This document shows, in pieces, positions 45,428 through 53,634 of a DNA stretch of 64,000 nt (positions are counted from its first letter, which is position 1; each line of letters opens with the position of its first letter). The notes beneath the pieces are model-generated. The model had not been told where the DNA came from and did no database searches. It worked only from the letters and a program-made list of their open reading frames with translations. The stretch is taken from positions 1 to 64,000 of the forward strand of contig NZ_CAKZNF010000007.1 in NCBI RefSeq assembly GCF_937129435.1, in the 5' to 3' direction. Source of the stretch: an uncultured Parasphingopyxis sp. (GTDB lineage Bacteria; Pseudomonadota; Alphaproteobacteria; Sphingomonadales; Sphingomonadaceae). The position numbers were made by a program, and so were the translations under genes.

Positions 45428-45538
45428 GAGCTTGAAAGGATGTGCGTGGGTTTCATGTGCCGGCAACATCCTCGCAGCATAGCTGCTCGGAATTTTCAAG
45501 CCGCACGTCCCCCGGAGGAGCTCTAAAGACCTGAAAAC

Positions 45539-45615
<77 letters not shown>

Positions 45616-45708
45616 CCTTTGCCAAAGGCTTCGGCGGGCAAGCCCGCCATGTCAACGCCGATGAAGCCACGCTGGCTTGCCAGTCGAAGCTGCGTCAGCA
45701 GCGAAGGC

Positions 45709-45783
45709 TGGTGGGCCCGGCAGGACTCGAACCTGCAACCAAGCCGTTATGAGCGGCCGGCTCTACCATTGAGCTACAGGCCC
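45709..45783 (-). tRNA. tRNA with CAU anticodon (Ile2 or elongator Met)
   Basis: The minus strand has acceptor GGGCCTG pairing with CGGGCCC (one G-U), D-arm GTAGCTCAATGGTAGAGC, anticodon loop CTCATAA with CAT, T-arm GCAGGTTCGAGTCCTGC, and encoded CCA. The anticodon alone does not separate elongator Met from the lysidine-modified Ile2. The sequence GGCTTGGTTGC after the anticodon stem resembles Ile2 tRNAs, so I favour Ile2. Confidence 0.9.
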
Positions 45784-45832
45784 CACCGATCAGCGGCGCA
45801 GCCCTGCCAAAGCACCTTGCGCTTGGCAAGCG

Positions 45833-46897
45833 TTACCGGGCGGCACGGGCCGCATCGACAAGTTCCGCCCCGGTCGTTGCCGTCACGCCATGCCGGGCGA
45901 AGAGATCGAACACCCCTTCCCACCAGCGATAGAAATCCTTCAGGTCCGCTGCATCGCGCACATAGGGCGTGTGGCCCGGCACGACCGAGGGCGAATGAAA
46001 GGACAGGTTGAAGATCCGCAGGCCCTGGTCGAGCAGCTGTTCGATCGCCTCGAGCGCTTCGCCCAGCGGATAATCTTCCGGTGTCAGCGACACGCGCCGC
46101 AACATGCCCGACCGCGCCAGTCCGCCGCGCAGGAACGGAATTTTCTCGCTGAGCCCGTACAGCTTGTTCCCGGCGGCGCGCAGCGACCCGACATAGGTTG
46201 CTGTCAGCGGCAGCTCGAGAAGCTCGCGGCTCCGGCCGGCCCAGAAGGCGCTGGTGCCGAACCCGGAAAAATCGGGGCCCGACTGCTCCGAATAATCGAA
46301 CAGCGCCCTGACCGAACTGTCGAGCCGATAACCCGCCTCTTCGAGCAGGTGCGAACTGACTTCGCCGATGCCGTATCGGCCGGCACGATAGATCGTCGGT
46401 CGGACGCCGACCCGCTCCTCGATCCGTTCCGTGAGCGCGATCAGCTTCGCGCGCTGAAGCTCGACCGGCAGATTCCCCGTAAAGCTGTTCTTCGGCGTCA
46501 CCTTTTCGTCGAAGGGCGGATTCACCCAGGGATGAAGCTGCGTCCCGATCTCGCATCCGTCGCGCGCGTGCATATCAGCGATGGTCGCGGCCGGGAGATC
46601 CTGATCGACGATCGGATAATCGACGACATAGATCGGCTTGGCGCCCGCCTCGCGGAAGAAATCCTGCGCTCCGGGAAGGCCCTCCATCGCCGTCGTGCCG
46701 ACATTTTCGCGCGCCAGCGGCCGCTCCCAATCGAACTCCTCCTCGGTATCGCAGAAGATCAGGAAGCGGCGGCCGAAATCGTCGGGAAAAGCGGCGTGGG
46801 CGCGGGGATCGGGCGGTGTGTCGATACGGCCCACCCGGCGTTCCGGACCGGAAAACCCCGCTTCCTCGCGCCCACCCTGTTCAGTGTCTCTGTTCAC
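45833..46897 (-). CDS. Polysaccharide deacetylase-family protein (WalW-like)
   Basis: A NodB-fold protein of 354 residues. The N-terminal catalytic region has LIFCDTEEEFDWERPL, where CDTEEEF is the metal-binding motif 1. TQLHPWVNPPF supplies the His motif, then PTIYRAGRYGIGEVS, and NLSFHSPSVVPGHTPYVRD near the end. These match the WalW-type deacetylases seen in sphingomonads, likely acting on exopolysaccharide; the substrate is unknown. No signal peptide is seen. The first start that follows the kinase frame is GTG 46897, which overlaps the kinase stop by about 17 bases; an ATG at 46915 is possible. It is co-transcribed with the histidine kinase. Confidence 0.85.
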   Translation of the reverse strand: MNRDTEQGGREEAGFSGPERRVGRIDTPPDPRAHAAFPDDFGRRFLIFCDTEEEFDWERPLARENVGTTAMEGLPGAQDFFREAGAKPIYVVDYPIVDQDLPAATIADMHARDGCEIGTQLHPWVNPPFDEKVTPKNSFTGNLPVELQRAKLIALTERIEERVGVRPTIYRAGRYGIGEVSSHLLEEAGYRLDSSVRALFDYSEQSGPDFSGFGTSAFWAGRSRELLELPLTATYVGSLRAAGNKLYGLSEKIPFLRGGLARSGMLRRVSLTPEDYPLGEALEAIEQLLDQGLRIFNLSFHSPSVVPGHTPYVRDAADLKDFYRWWEGVFDLFARHGVTATTGAELVDAARAAR

Positions 46898-48533
46898 CCG
46901 ACAGGGCGCTAGCATCTTTTGCCGGAAGGTGCAGGACAAATTCGTCCTTCTCGATGTCGAGCCTGCCGTCCGCCTCCTGCGCGATATTGCCGACGAGGCG
47001 CAGCGCGAAACCGAGGCCCAGCGCGGGCGCGTCCGGCCAGTCTCCTTCCGGAGAATAGCCCGGGTCGAGCAGTTCGTCCTCGCTGCGGCCCGCAAGCAGA
47101 GCCGGACGTTTAAAGCGGAAGACGATCCGGTCTGCGGTCCGGTCCCGCTCACACAATATGGCAATCCGCTCGCCATGGCGCGCCAGGCCAACGGTCGAAG
47201 ACAGCAGCCGCTCGAGCATCCGTTCCGCGGCAATGGGATCGACGGCGAGATCCGGCAGCTCCGGCGCGACCCGTATGGCGAGATCGACGCCGCGCGCAGC
47301 GGCCGGCGGCGCATGCGCGCGGTCGAGGCGATCCATCAATTCGTAGACCTGTACGGCCTCCGGTTCGAGCGACAGCCGGTCGGTCTCGGCACGGGCCGCC
47401 GTATCGATATCGTCGACCGATCGCAGCAGGCGCACGGCTTCGCCGGCGATCGCCGAAGCGCGCTCGCGATAACTTTCGGCGACGGGGCCGAGCAGCTGCT
47501 TCTCGATCATCTCGGAAAAACCGATGATCGCGTTGAGCGGCGTGCGGAGCTCGTGGATCAGCTGGCGCAGCGAATCGGGTGCGAGGCCCGATCCGAACAG
47601 CCCCTGTTCCGGCGCTGCCTCTTCGTCGCGGCGCGGACGCCTCGCCATGCCGCGATAGCCGGCGAATCGCCCATCGCTGTCATTGAAGAAAGGTACGGCG
47701 GAAATCCGCCAGCGTCCCGAGGCAGGCCCCTCCCCCGCTACGACGAGGCGCGCATCGCGAAACGGCGCGCGCTGGCGAAAGGCCCCGGCAGCATGGCCGT
47801 CGACACCGAAATCGAGCGCATCCGCGCTGAACGCGATCGTCTGTCCGATCAGCGGTTCGCGCGGCGCGCCCTCCACCCAGCAGATCACACCGTCAGTGCC
47901 AGCCTCGAAGCGAAAATCCTCGATCCGGGCCGCTGCCGGCGAAATGCCATATGCCTGGCGCTCGCGCTGAAAATTCTCGATCCGCGCCACGAGCTCCTTG
48001 ATCTGGGGATTGCCGGCCGGTGCATTCTCGGGCTCGGGCTGCGGTTCGTCGCGGCCCTTCTCTTGCGAGTCCCCAAGCGACACAGATTCTCGTCTGCCCT
48101 CCAAGATCATGTCGGCGGCGCCGTAGCGGTCGAGCTGATCGACCACTTCGGCGGGAAGGTCGCGCCGGTGTCGCAGGAGCGCGCGCGAGCTGGGGCGCGT
48201 GGCAGGCAACAAGGCGATCCAGTCCTCGGCCGACAGATCCGCGCCAAGAAGCACCGGCGAGGCGATTTCGGGGCGTTCCTCAGCAAAAAAGGCCATCAGC
48301 CACGGCGCGATCCTGCGACCGCGCAATGCGTGCGCCGCCGCGATCCTGTCGGCATCGGGTACATCGGCCCTGAGTTCGTCGAGCAGCGAAAGCGCATCGA
48401 TATGCTGGGGACTGGCCGCCACATCGTCGCGCTGCGCCAGGAGGTCGACAAGCTGGCGCCAGACGGCAATGCGCGCCGCAGCGGTCGTGCGCGGTTGCGC
48501 GAGGACCGTCGCCAGCATATCGTCAAACCGCAT
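46881..48533 (-). CDS. Soluble histidine kinase with degenerate ATPase domain
   Basis: A 550-residue protein with no membrane segment. The N-terminal 150 residues are helical and resemble a HEAT-like or DUF2336 module. A PAS-like region follows (about 190-295). The dimerisation/phospho-His domain is intact, LRQLIHELRTPLNAIIGFSE with His near 324. The ATPase domain is eroded. The N-box Asn is missing (LERLLSSTVGLARHGERI) and no DxGxG (G1) motif is visible. G2 survives as GLGFALRLV. So ATP binding is doubtful. It is upstream of and overlaps the deacetylase gene. Confidence 0.82.
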   Translation of the reverse strand: MRFDDMLATVLAQPRTTAAARIAVWRQLVDLLAQRDDVAASPQHIDALSLLDELRADVPDADRIAAAHALRGRRIAPWLMAFFAEERPEIASPVLLGADLSAEDWIALLPATRPSSRALLRHRRDLPAEVVDQLDRYGAADMILEGRRESVSLGDSQEKGRDEPQPEPENAPAGNPQIKELVARIENFQRERQAYGISPAAARIEDFRFEAGTDGVICWVEGAPREPLIGQTIAFSADALDFGVDGHAAGAFRQRAPFRDARLVVAGEGPASGRWRISAVPFFNDSDGRFAGYRGMARRPRRDEEAAPEQGLFGSGLAPDSLRQLIHELRTPLNAIIGFSEMIEKQLLGPVAESYRERASAIAGEAVRLLRSVDDIDTAARAETDRLSLEPEAVQVYELMDRLDRAHAPPAAARGVDLAIRVAPELPDLAVDPIAAERMLERLLSSTVGLARHGERIAILCERDRTADRIVFRFKRPALLAGRSEDELLDPGYSPEGDWPDAPALGLGFALRLVGNIAQEADGRLDIEKDEFVLHLPAKDASALSGEQRH

Positions 48534-48634
48534 TGGCGCCCTTCTTCACAGAAAATTCCAGTCATCCGCGCGGAACGTTCGGATAGCCTGCGCTATTGGT
48601 TAACGAAAGCTGTTAATCCCCGACGTACGAAAGT

Positions 48635-48667
48635 GGGACAATTGCTTTTTGGCGAAATATAATTATA
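48635..48667 (+). promoter_or_regulatory. Promoter and palindrome of the Lrp/AsnC regulator
   Basis: GGGACA (48635-48640) and a perfect TATAAT (48658-48663) are spaced by 17 bases. The -10 lies inside the perfect palindrome TATAATTATA (48658-48667), which could be an operator for autoregulation. It also gives a TATAAT on the minus strand, but without a matching -35. Confidence 0.55.
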
Positions 48668-48697
48668 GTGATAAGTCGATTCACGAAGGAAAAGACT

Positions 48698-49189
48698 ATG
48701 GCATCGGGGTCACCCGCACTGGATGATATCGATCGGTTGATTTTGTCGACCCTGCAGGACGAGGGGCGGATCACCAATGTCGAGCTTGCGCGCCGTGCGG
48801 GTCTCACCGCACCGCCCTGCCTTCGCCGCGTCCGTTCGCTCGAGGAAAGCGGCGTCATCGACAGCTATCACGCGAAGCTGGAACCTCGCGCGCTAGGCTA
48901 TGGAATTACCGTGTTCGCGATGGTCAGCCTCAAGAGCCAGGCCGAGGAGGATTTGCGGAATTTCGAGTCCCACATCGCTTCGCTGCCGCTCGTCCGCGAA
49001 TGTCATATGCTGAACGGAGAGATCGACTTCATCCTCAAAATCGTCGCGCGCGACCTGCAGCATTTTCAGGATTTCCTGACCTCGCACCTGACGACGATCC
49101 CCAATGTCGAGAGCGTCAAGACGTCATTGACGATCCGGACGGCGAAATCGCTTCCCGGCGTGCCGGTCGATCTCGACGAGGAAGACTAG
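48698..49189 (+). CDS. Lrp/AsnC-family transcriptional regulator
   Basis: Feast/famine regulator, 163 aa. The N-terminal helix-turn-helix covers about 8-60 (LDDIDRLILSTLQDEGRITN, VELARRAGLTAPPCLRRVR). The C-terminal RAM ligand domain follows, with VRECHMLNGEIDFILKIVA and the VKTSLTIRTAKS end. ATG 48698 has AAGGAAAAG upstream; the longer frame from 48668 overlaps the promoter. Divergent from the kinase gene at 48533. Its stop shares CTAG with the convergent TPR gene. The amino-acid ligand is unknown. Confidence 0.93.
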   Translation: MASGSPALDDIDRLILSTLQDEGRITNVELARRAGLTAPPCLRRVRSLEESGVIDSYHAKLEPRALGYGITVFAMVSLKSQAEEDLRNFESHIASLPLVRECHMLNGEIDFILKIVARDLQHFQDFLTSHLTTIPNVESVKTSLTIRTAKSLPGVPVDLDEED

Positions 49190-50472
49190 CCGCCCGTCGC
49201 ATTATCGGACGTGGAGACGGCTGCCGGGGTCATGACCGGTGCCTGCGCCGGGCGTGTATTGGCGAATACCGTCCAGTAACGCGCCACGCCGCCGAGCGGC
49301 CCTGTCACCCCGTTCAGCGTCGTGCGTGCGGTCGCAACATCGCCTGCCTGCGACAACGCTATTCCCAATCGCAAATTGGCGCGCTGGGCGTCGATCCCGC
49401 CCTTTTCGACAGCCAGGCGATAGAATTCCGCCGCCTCGGCAAACTGGCCGAAATCCAGATAAGCGTCCGCAACGGCCATGGCCTCTGCGCCGGTCGCCGC
49501 CGAACGCGCCGCCGTCGCCCGCGATTCGAGCCGCCCGCGAAGCGAGGATGCCGCCTGCCCCGTCGTGCGCGCCAGCGCGGCAATCTCGGCATTCCGTCCG
49601 TCGAGCATGCTGTTGCCGCGACCGGCTTCGATCGCGCGGGTCGCTTCGCCGGGGTGCTCTGCCGAATTGGCCGCCTGCGCGAAGGCCAGATAGTCCCCCT
49701 CCCCCGTCAGTGTTTCGGTCGCGGCCTGCAGCCGCCAGAGATCGAATACCGCCTCGGGATCGGCGGCCATTGTCGTGCGATAATGACGCAACGCGTCGCG
49801 CCAGTTGCGCACTGTCGGATAAGCGGCCAGCAGCGCATAATACCACTGCGCCACCTTGCCCTGATCGCCGACACGCTGGGCGATATCGATCGCCCGCCGG
49901 TACCAGTCCTCCGGAATCGGAACGGCCGCCGTCTGCTGAAGCTGGAACGCCTGGTCCACCGCCGCCAATGCACCGGCATTGTCGCGGGCTTGTTGCAGGA
50001 GACTGGCCAGCGCCACATAGGTTCGCGGATTGGTCGAGCCGCGCTGCACTGCCGTTTGCAGCGACGACTGTGCGGCATTGTTGTCGCCCGAATTATAGGC
50101 GATCCGGCCACGGTGATAATATAGTTCGGCGCGTTCGCTTTCGCTTACCATCGGGCTGGCAATCAGCGCATCGATCGCCGCGACCTGCGCAGCCTGGTTG
50201 AAGGTACGATTGGCGACATCGAGCTGCATCGTCGCGATGACATAACGGTCGCCGTCATTCTGTACGGCGGCACCCGCCTGATTCAGCGCGGCGCTCGCAG
50301 CGGCAAAGTTGTTTTGCGCGATGGCCAGTTGCGCCTGTTGGGCCGCCTGGCGAACATCGCGGGAGAGCTCGTATGAGGGCGCAGCTGCCTGCTCCTGCGC
50401 GGCGGCGGGCATCGCAAGACAAATGCCCGACATAAGCGAGGCGGCAAGACCGGCCGTTCGAAACATACGCAT
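49186..50472 (-). CDS. Secreted TPR-like repeat protein A
   Basis: A 428-residue exported protein. The signal peptide (about 1-26) ends near AMPAAAQEQ. The mature part consists of alanine-rich helical repeats that fit TPR or SEL1-type arrays (YYHRGRIAYNSGDNNAAQSSL, YVALASLLQQARDNAGALAAV, ANLRLGIALSQAGDVATAR). No enzymatic motif is seen. It is a clear paralogue of the gene at 50580-51869: same size, signal, repeat plan and ending (GGIDAQRANLRLGIAL versus GGIDTSPVDLRMAAAL). ATG 50472 has TTGAGG or GGAG upstream; GTG 50481 is an alternative. Confidence 0.8.
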   Translation of the reverse strand: MRMFRTAGLAASLMSGICLAMPAAAQEQAAAPSYELSRDVRQAAQQAQLAIAQNNFAAASAALNQAGAAVQNDGDRYVIATMQLDVANRTFNQAAQVAAIDALIASPMVSESERAELYYHRGRIAYNSGDNNAAQSSLQTAVQRGSTNPRTYVALASLLQQARDNAGALAAVDQAFQLQQTAAVPIPEDWYRRAIDIAQRVGDQGKVAQWYYALLAAYPTVRNWRDALRHYRTTMAADPEAVFDLWRLQAATETLTGEGDYLAFAQAANSAEHPGEATRAIEAGRGNSMLDGRNAEIAALARTTGQAASSLRGRLESRATAARSAATGAEAMAVADAYLDFGQFAEAAEFYRLAVEKGGIDAQRANLRLGIALSQAGDVATARTTLNGVTGPLGGVARYWTVFANTRPAQAPVMTPAAVSTSDNATGG

Positions 50473-50493
50473 CCTCAACACTCCGACCTAGAA

Positions 50494-50512
50494 GGGGCGC
50501 TCACGGCGCCCC
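50494..50512. repeat. Small GC hairpin between the TPR paralogues
   Basis: GGGGCGC and GCGCCCC form a perfect 7-bp stem with a five-base loop, just above the ribosome site of TPR gene A. On the plus strand GTTTTCT follows, but no plus gene ends here. It may be a leader structure of gene A. Confidence 0.35.
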
Positions 50513-50531
50513 GTTTTCTCTGCGCCACATA

Positions 50532-50568
50532 CAAAAAGGGGTGCGGCAAGACCAGCCTGCCGCACCCC
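50532..50568 (-). terminator. Rho-independent terminator after TPR protein B
   Basis: Read on the minus strand, a perfect 11-bp stem (50558-50568 with 50538-50548) is followed by TTTTTG. It sits 12 bases after the stop of the upstream TPR gene and separates the two paralogues. Confidence 0.88.
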
Positions 50569-50579
50569 GCTTATTCACC

Positions 50580-51869
50580 CTATTCCGTTGCGCTCTCGGC
50601 CGGGGCTGCAGCCTCCGCTCCACCTTGCTGATCGAGCCATGCCAGCCAGAACTTGGCGAGCGTTTCGCGCGAACCCGTTACCGATTCGAACGCCTGACGC
50701 GCCTGGGCGGTCTGATTCTGCGCATAAAGAGCAGCGGCCATGCGCAGGTCCACCGGGCTGGTGTCGATACCGCCCTTCTCCTTGGCGAGGCGATAAAGCT
50801 CCATCGCGGGACCGTATTCGCCATAGCCGACATAGGCATCGGCCGTGTTCAACGCGACCATGCCATTGGCATCGCTGGCTGCCGACGCCCGCGCCTCGCC
50901 AAGCGACGACCGGTCGGAACTCAGCCGGCTCTGGACTTCCGAAGTCGTTTCACCGTCAAAGGTCACGCCGGCAGCCTGGCCTTCTTCGATCACGCTCTGC
51001 GCTTCGCCGGGATAACCGCGGCGGAGCGCCAGATTGGCGTATTCGGTATAGGTCGCCTGATCGAGCGCGTTGGCGGCCCGCAGCAGCCGCATCACATCGA
51101 GCGTCGCCTGGTCGTCGAGCCGCGCCGCCGATGCATAGCCGAGGAGCGTCTGGCTCCAGACCGCCGGCGTCGGCTCGATGCTGACGAGCAGCGGGCCGTA
51201 GGTCGAAATCCGCTCGACATCGCGTGCCTGGATCGCCGCATTCAGCGGTACCGTTACCCAGTTTGCCGGGATGTCGGTGCCGGCTTCCTGCGCGGCGGCA
51301 AAAGCCCGGTCGGCGGCTTCATAGCCCGCCGCATTGTTGTTGCTGCGGAACTGGGCAAGCGCGAGCTGGATCGCGGCATCGGCGTTGTTCGGATTGTAAC
51401 GAAGGGCTTCGGTATAGGCCTCGATCGCTTCGGGCCAGTTCTCGGCCTGGTTCGCCATATTGCCAAGGAAACCGTAATAGGTCGAACGCTGGGCCGTCGG
51501 CAGCAGATTGCTGTCGACCGCAAGCCGAAGACCGCGGCCCTGCACGGTCTGGACCTGATCGGCGGGCTGGCCGGCCTGTTGCATCTTAACTCCGAGCTGA
51601 AGCATCAGCTGGCCGACGATGAAGCGGTCGTCATTGTTCTGGATCGCGCCGGCAGCCGTTTCGAGCTGTGCGCGGACAGCGGCGAGATCGGTCCCCTCTT
51701 CCTGCAGCGCCGTCTGCGCAGCCGCGACCGGGCCGCGAACGGCCTCGCTGATATTGGCGGCGTTGAACTGTGCGGCCTCTTCCTGCGCGCTGGCCGGCGC
51801 CATCGGTACGACGGCTGCCATGCCGAATGCCATTGCGGTGGCGAGGGTGAATTTCGAAACGAATTTCAT
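50580..51869 (-). CDS. Secreted TPR-like repeat protein B
   Basis: A 429-residue exported protein. The signal peptide MKFVSKFTLATAMAFGMAAV is followed by VPMAPASAQEE. The mature chain is an alanine-rich helical-repeat array with TPR-like units such as STYYGFLGNMANQAENWPEA and EAYTEALRYNPNNADAAIQL. It is the paralogue of the protein at 49186-50472. Start ATG 51869 with GGGAG upstream; the longer frame to 52046 is unlikely. A terminator follows, so both copies are separately transcribed. Similar alanine-rich TPR exports are common in sphingomonads; their function is not established. Confidence 0.8.
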   Translation of the reverse strand: MKFVSKFTLATAMAFGMAAVVPMAPASAQEEAAQFNAANISEAVRGPVAAAQTALQEEGTDLAAVRAQLETAAGAIQNNDDRFIVGQLMLQLGVKMQQAGQPADQVQTVQGRGLRLAVDSNLLPTAQRSTYYGFLGNMANQAENWPEAIEAYTEALRYNPNNADAAIQLALAQFRSNNNAAGYEAADRAFAAAQEAGTDIPANWVTVPLNAAIQARDVERISTYGPLLVSIEPTPAVWSQTLLGYASAARLDDQATLDVMRLLRAANALDQATYTEYANLALRRGYPGEAQSVIEEGQAAGVTFDGETTSEVQSRLSSDRSSLGEARASAASDANGMVALNTADAYVGYGEYGPAMELYRLAKEKGGIDTSPVDLRMAAALYAQNQTAQARQAFESVTGSRETLAKFWLAWLDQQGGAEAAAPAESATE

Positions 51870-51891
51870 TGGTGCTTGTCTCCCAAACAGA

Positions 51892-51901
51892 TTTGCGCAA
51901 A
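51892..51901. promoter_or_regulatory. TTTGCGCAAA palindrome upstream of TPR protein B
   Basis: A perfect 10-base palindrome lies 23 bases above the TPR B start in the divergent region with yaaA. It could be an operator or a leader feature. Confidence 0.25.
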
Positions 51902-52028
51902 AGAGCTTTGCGTTCCCGATCCTGCTAATAACGGATGAAAGGCGGCACAAGTTGCGCGTCGATGGATTATGTATCGCATGCGTCCGCTGAACGCGCGTTG
52001 AACCACCGCAAAGGCGTGGAACGGGCTT

Positions 52029-52057
52029 TTGACGACTATCGGCCAACTCGCTAACGC
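52029..52057 (+). promoter_or_regulatory. Candidate promoter of yaaA
   Basis: TTGACG (52029-52034) and TAACGC (52052-52057) are spaced by 17 bases. Transcription would begin about where the ATG at 52065 starts, so the message could be leaderless. Confidence 0.4.
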
Positions 52058-52064
52058 ATCGCCC

Positions 52065-52823
52065 ATGCTAGCACTGATGTCCCCCGCCAAATCGCTGGAC
52101 TTCGACAGCGAAATTTCACCGCCTACGGCCACCGAAGCGCGCTTTCCCGAGGAGACCAAACGTCTCGTCACCGCCGCATCCAATCTCACCAAACGCAAAT
52201 TGCAGGAGGTGATGCCGGTATCCGACAAGCTGATCGAGCTCAATTACGGCCGCTACAAGGATTTCTGGTCGCAGCCAGAACGCCCGGCAATCTACGCCTT
52301 CAATGGCGATGTCTATGCGGGTTTCGAGGTGAAAAGCCTCGACGACGAAGCCATTCGCTTCGCGCAGGACCATGTGCGTATCCTGTCAGGGCTTTACGGC
52401 CTCTTGCGCCCGCTGGACGAAATTCGCCCCTATCGGCTCGAAATGGGCACCAAATGGGCGCCGCGATACAAGAAGCTCACCGATTTCTGGGGGACGAAGA
52501 TCGCAGGGCTGCTCGCCGAAGATCTCGAGGAAGATGGCTCGGGCGTGATCGTCAATCTGGCGAGCCACGAATATTGGGCCGCTGTCGAAGGATCGCGCAC
52601 GACCAAATCGGCCCGCGTCATCGCCATCGATTTTCGCGAGAATGGCCCCAACGGGCTGCGCTTCAACAGCTTCGAGGCGAAGCGCGCGCGCGGCATGATG
52701 GCGCGCTATATCTGCGAACACCGGCTCGAGGATCCCGAAGCGCTCAAGAATTTCGACAGCGACGGCTATGCGTTCACGGAAGAAGGGGCGGACGAGAATA
52801 GCTGGCGCTTCGTTCGCGGCTGA
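52065..52823 (+). CDS. yaaA: Peroxide stress protein YaaA
   Basis: YaaA (DUF328) lowers intracellular free iron and limits DNA damage by hydrogen peroxide in E. coli. The 252-residue protein has MSPAKSLDFDS at the N-terminus and, further on, AIYAFNGDVYAGFEVKSLDD, LSGLYGLLRPLDEIRPYRLE and MGTKW, and near the end SFEAKRARGMMARYI. ATG 52065 gives MLALMSPAKSLD; ATG 52077 is an alternative. The longer frame from 52029 overlaps the promoter. It is divergent from the TPR genes. Confidence 0.92.
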   Translation: MLALMSPAKSLDFDSEISPPTATEARFPEETKRLVTAASNLTKRKLQEVMPVSDKLIELNYGRYKDFWSQPERPAIYAFNGDVYAGFEVKSLDDEAIRFAQDHVRILSGLYGLLRPLDEIRPYRLEMGTKWAPRYKKLTDFWGTKIAGLLAEDLEEDGSGVIVNLASHEYWAAVEGSRTTKSARVIAIDFRENGPNGLRFNSFEAKRARGMMARYICEHRLEDPEALKNFDSDGYAFTEEGADENSWRFVRG

Positions 52824-52843
52824 GCGGAAAGCGCCGCAACGCG

Positions 52844-53533
52844 ATGTCCAGTGCGATCGTGATCGGCGCTTCGGGCGGAATTGGCGGCGCTGTCGCCGAC
52901 ACGCTCGACGACGAGGATCAGTTCGATCACGTCATCCGCCTGTCCCGCTCGGGAAGCGGCGAGGCGCATATCGATATCGAGGACGAGGCGAGCATCGCGG
53001 CGGCAGCGGCCCGGATCGACGGCGAACCCTCGCTCGTCTTCGTCGCAACGGGCCTGCTGCACGATGGCGAGCGTCAGCCCGAAAAATCGATTGCCGAACT
53101 CGATCCGCGCTGGCTGGCCCGCAATTTCGCGGTGAACACCATCGGCCCCGCCCTTGTCGCCAAGCATTTTCTGCCCTTGATGCCGCGCAGCGAACGCTGC
53201 GTCTTCGCGGCACTCTCGGCGCGCGTCGGAAGCATTTCAGACGACAGGATCGGCGGCTGGTACGGCTATCGCGCCTCGAAAGCCGCGCTGAACATGATGA
53301 TCCGCAATCTCGCCATCGAACAGAAACGCAAGAACGATCGGTCGATTATCGTCGCGCTTCATCCCGGCACCGTCGACACGCCGCTCAGCGAACCGTTCCA
53401 GCGCAATGTGCCCGCAAAACAGTTGTTCGACCGCGAAAGAGCGGCGCTTCAGCTGCTCGACGTCATCGACGGGTTGAAACCGGCCGACTCAGGTCGCATC
53501 TTCGCTTGGGACGGCGAGGAAATCGCGCCCTGA
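52844..53533 (+). CDS. Short-chain dehydrogenase/reductase
   Basis: Rossmann-fold SDR, 229 aa. The cofactor motif is IVIGASGGIGGAVAD (TGxxxGxG type), and catalysis uses the SARVGSISDDRIGGWYGYRASKAAL region with Ser, YxxxK. The short second-half sequence SIIVALHPGTVDTPLS recalls the CsgA/C-factor group. No pathway is indicated by its neighbours, yaaA and gyrA. Start ATG 52844, 20 bases after yaaA. Confidence 0.88.
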   Translation: MSSAIVIGASGGIGGAVADTLDDEDQFDHVIRLSRSGSGEAHIDIEDEASIAAAAARIDGEPSLVFVATGLLHDGERQPEKSIAELDPRWLARNFAVNTIGPALVAKHFLPLMPRSERCVFAALSARVGSISDDRIGGWYGYRASKAALNMMIRNLAIEQKRKNDRSIIVALHPGTVDTPLSEPFQRNVPAKQLFDRERAALQLLDVIDGLKPADSGRIFAWDGEEIAP

Positions 53534-53634
53534 ACCATGGGTCGGCAACTGTGGATAAAGCGGGCCTTTCGATGGCCCTTTCGCCAGCATTTTGCTAGGC
53601 TGCGGCCACATCATCCATTGCGGAAAAACCAGTT

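Noticed and set aside
48598..48618. TTAA-N9-TTAA resembling a CtrA box upstream of the kinase gene
   Set aside because: The spacing is nine, not the seven bases of the CtrA consensus, so I do not call it.
46638..48662. A 674-codon plus-strand frame across the kinase and deacetylase genes
   Set aside because: It is antisense to two genes with recognisable domains and has no motifs of its own.
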